Below are positions 21,360-22,169 of a stretch of DNA of 22,169 nt, piece after piece (positions within the stretch are counted from its first letter, which is position 1; the number at the start of each line of letters is the position of its first letter). Location of the stretch: positions 1 to 22,169 of the forward strand of contig JAADHG010000134.1 in assembly GCA_013151975.1 (NCBI GenBank), in the 5' to 3' direction. Source of the stretch: Chlorobiota bacterium. GTDB lineage: Bacteria > Bacteroidota > Bacteroidia > Flavobacteriales > Flavobacteriaceae. The notes beneath the pieces are model-generated. The model saw only the letters and a list, made by a program, of their open reading frames with translations, had not been told where the DNA came from and searched no databases. A program made the position numbers and the translations under genes.

Positions 21360-22169
21360 ACCTTTTAATAGCTGCTTCAGCACAACGCTCACCATCCATT
21401 GCTGCTGATACAATGCCACCTGCATAACCACCGCCTTCACCACACGGAAATAAGCCTTGAACTTCGGGATGTTCTAGCTGGTCATTTCTAGGGATTGTTA
21501 CTGGAGATGAAGTTCTCGATTCAACACCAACCACATTGGCTTCATTTGTGTAGTAGCCCTTCATTTTTTGCCCAAAGGCTGTTAAGCCTTTGCGTAATCT
21601 GCTTCCAATTATTTTTGGTAATAAGGAGTGTAAAGGAGCAGATTTTAGTCCAGGTTGATAAGAGGTATCATTTAAAGTATCAGATAATTTGCCATCAACA
21701 AAGTCGGTTAACCGTTGTGCAGGTGCTGTTTGGCTTCGACCACCCGAAGTGTATGCTAATCGTTCTAAATCTTTTTGATATTCTAAGCCTTTTAGCACTC
21801 CATAATGATCGTATTTTGGAATGTCCTGATGTACATTAATTTCAACTACAATTCCAGAATTTGCATACGCATTATTTCGTTTAGAAGGAGACATTCCATT
21901 TACTACCACTTCTCCATTAGCAGTTGCAGCAGGTACTATAAAACCTCCAGGACACATACAAAAGGAATAGACACCTCTATCATTTATTTGGCGTACGAGA
22001 CTATAAGAAGCTGCTGGTAATAATGCGTCACGATGCCCTTTGCAGTGGTATTGAATAGTATCAATAATATGTTGTGGATGCTCAACACGGACTCCCATAG
22101 CAAAAGATTTTGCTTCTAAAGCTATATTTTGCTTGTGCAACAAATAATAAATATCTCTTGCAGAATGTC
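21355..22169 (-). CDS. FAD-dependent dehydrogenase (COG2509-like NAD(P)/FAD oxidoreductase), C-terminal part
   Basis: The frame is open through the right edge of the window, so the N-terminus, with its FAD-binding GxGxxG, lies outside. The first visible residues are HSARDIYYLLHKQ; a TTG at 22143 is an internal Leu, not a start. Seen are the family motifs LEAKSFAMGVRVEHPQ, CMCPGGFIVPAATANGEVVVNGMS, SGGRSQTAPAQRL, ESRTSSPVTIPR and the C-terminal FAD-binding stretch LFPCGEGGGYAGGIVSAAMDGE. About 271 residues of a usual 500-520 are present. The group consists of uncharacterised cytoplasmic flavoproteins; the substrate is unknown. Confidence 0.9.
   Translation of the reverse strand, partial: HSARDIYYLLHKQNIALEAKSFAMGVRVEHPQHIIDTIQYHCKGHRDALLPAASYSLVRQINDRGVYSFCMCPGGFIVPAATANGEVVVNGMSPSKRNNAYANSGIVVEINVHQDIPKYDHYGVLKGLEYQKDLERLAYTSGGRSQTAPAQRLTDFVDGKLSDTLNDTSYQPGLKSAPLHSLLPKIIGSRLRKGLTAFGQKMKGYYTNEANVVGVESRTSSPVTIPRNDQLEHPEVQGLFPCGEGGGYAGGIVSAAMDGERCAEAAIKRL

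Overview
The window looks like chromosome of a marine-type Flavobacteriaceae bacterium (Bacteroidota). The DNA is AT-rich. Start codons are preceded by A-rich tracts rather than Shine-Dalgarno sequences. Several upstream regions carry the Bacteroidota -7 element TAnnTTTG. One secreted protein ends in a type IX secretion (T9SS) sorting domain. The block tpx-dgkA-ftsK-lolA-lptF/G-ribB is, from memory, an order typical of this family. I cannot name a genus from the sequence.

Left third (1-6617, all + strand) is an accessory cell-surface locus. It opens inside a receiver/AraC-type regulator whose last codons appear frameshifted. A short control region follows, in which 8-bp direct repeats 21 bp apart, a terminator-like hairpin and a -7 promoter element are packed together. 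Next come a 50-61 aa protein of unknown function and, 5 bp later, a T9SS-exported protein with two dockerin/EF-hand-like calcium loops and a possible cohesin-like beta-sandwich. Two neighbouring genes then share the same N-terminal secretion module but carry different tails. The first has two YadA-like head blocks and a C-terminal S74 self-cleaving chaperone domain. The second has Ig/PKD-like repeats and a DUF1566-like domain, and is broken by a 2-nt indel. Between them lies a decayed repeat resembling the dispersed palindromic elements of Flavobacteriaceae.

Middle (6708-13903, all - strand) is core envelope and division biology. In transcription order it reads thiol peroxidase, diacylglycerol-kinase-family protein, FtsK translocase, LolA lipoprotein carrier, LptF/G-family LPS permease with a long C-terminal extension, and RibB with a degenerate, cysteine-free GTP cyclohydrolase II half.

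Next (14044-16871, - strand) is a peroxide-defence operon of 2-Cys peroxiredoxin, thioredoxin and a small helical protein overlapping by 20 bp, closed by a clear terminator. An NhaC-family antiporter lies upstream of it.

Right part (16999-22169): a Cys/Met-metabolism PLP enzyme is divergent from an Lrp/AsnC regulator. The regulator is followed 4 bp later by a CPBP-type membrane protease homologue with an altered first motif. A DEAD-box helicase, a YwbE protein and a 67 aa protein form a - strand cluster. The window ends inside an FAD-dependent dehydrogenase.

No rRNA, tRNA, CRISPR array, insertion sequence or prophage was seen, and no gene-free stretch exceeds 300 bases. The most unusual part is the left surface locus. 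I see no clear evidence of a wholly new enzymatic system.
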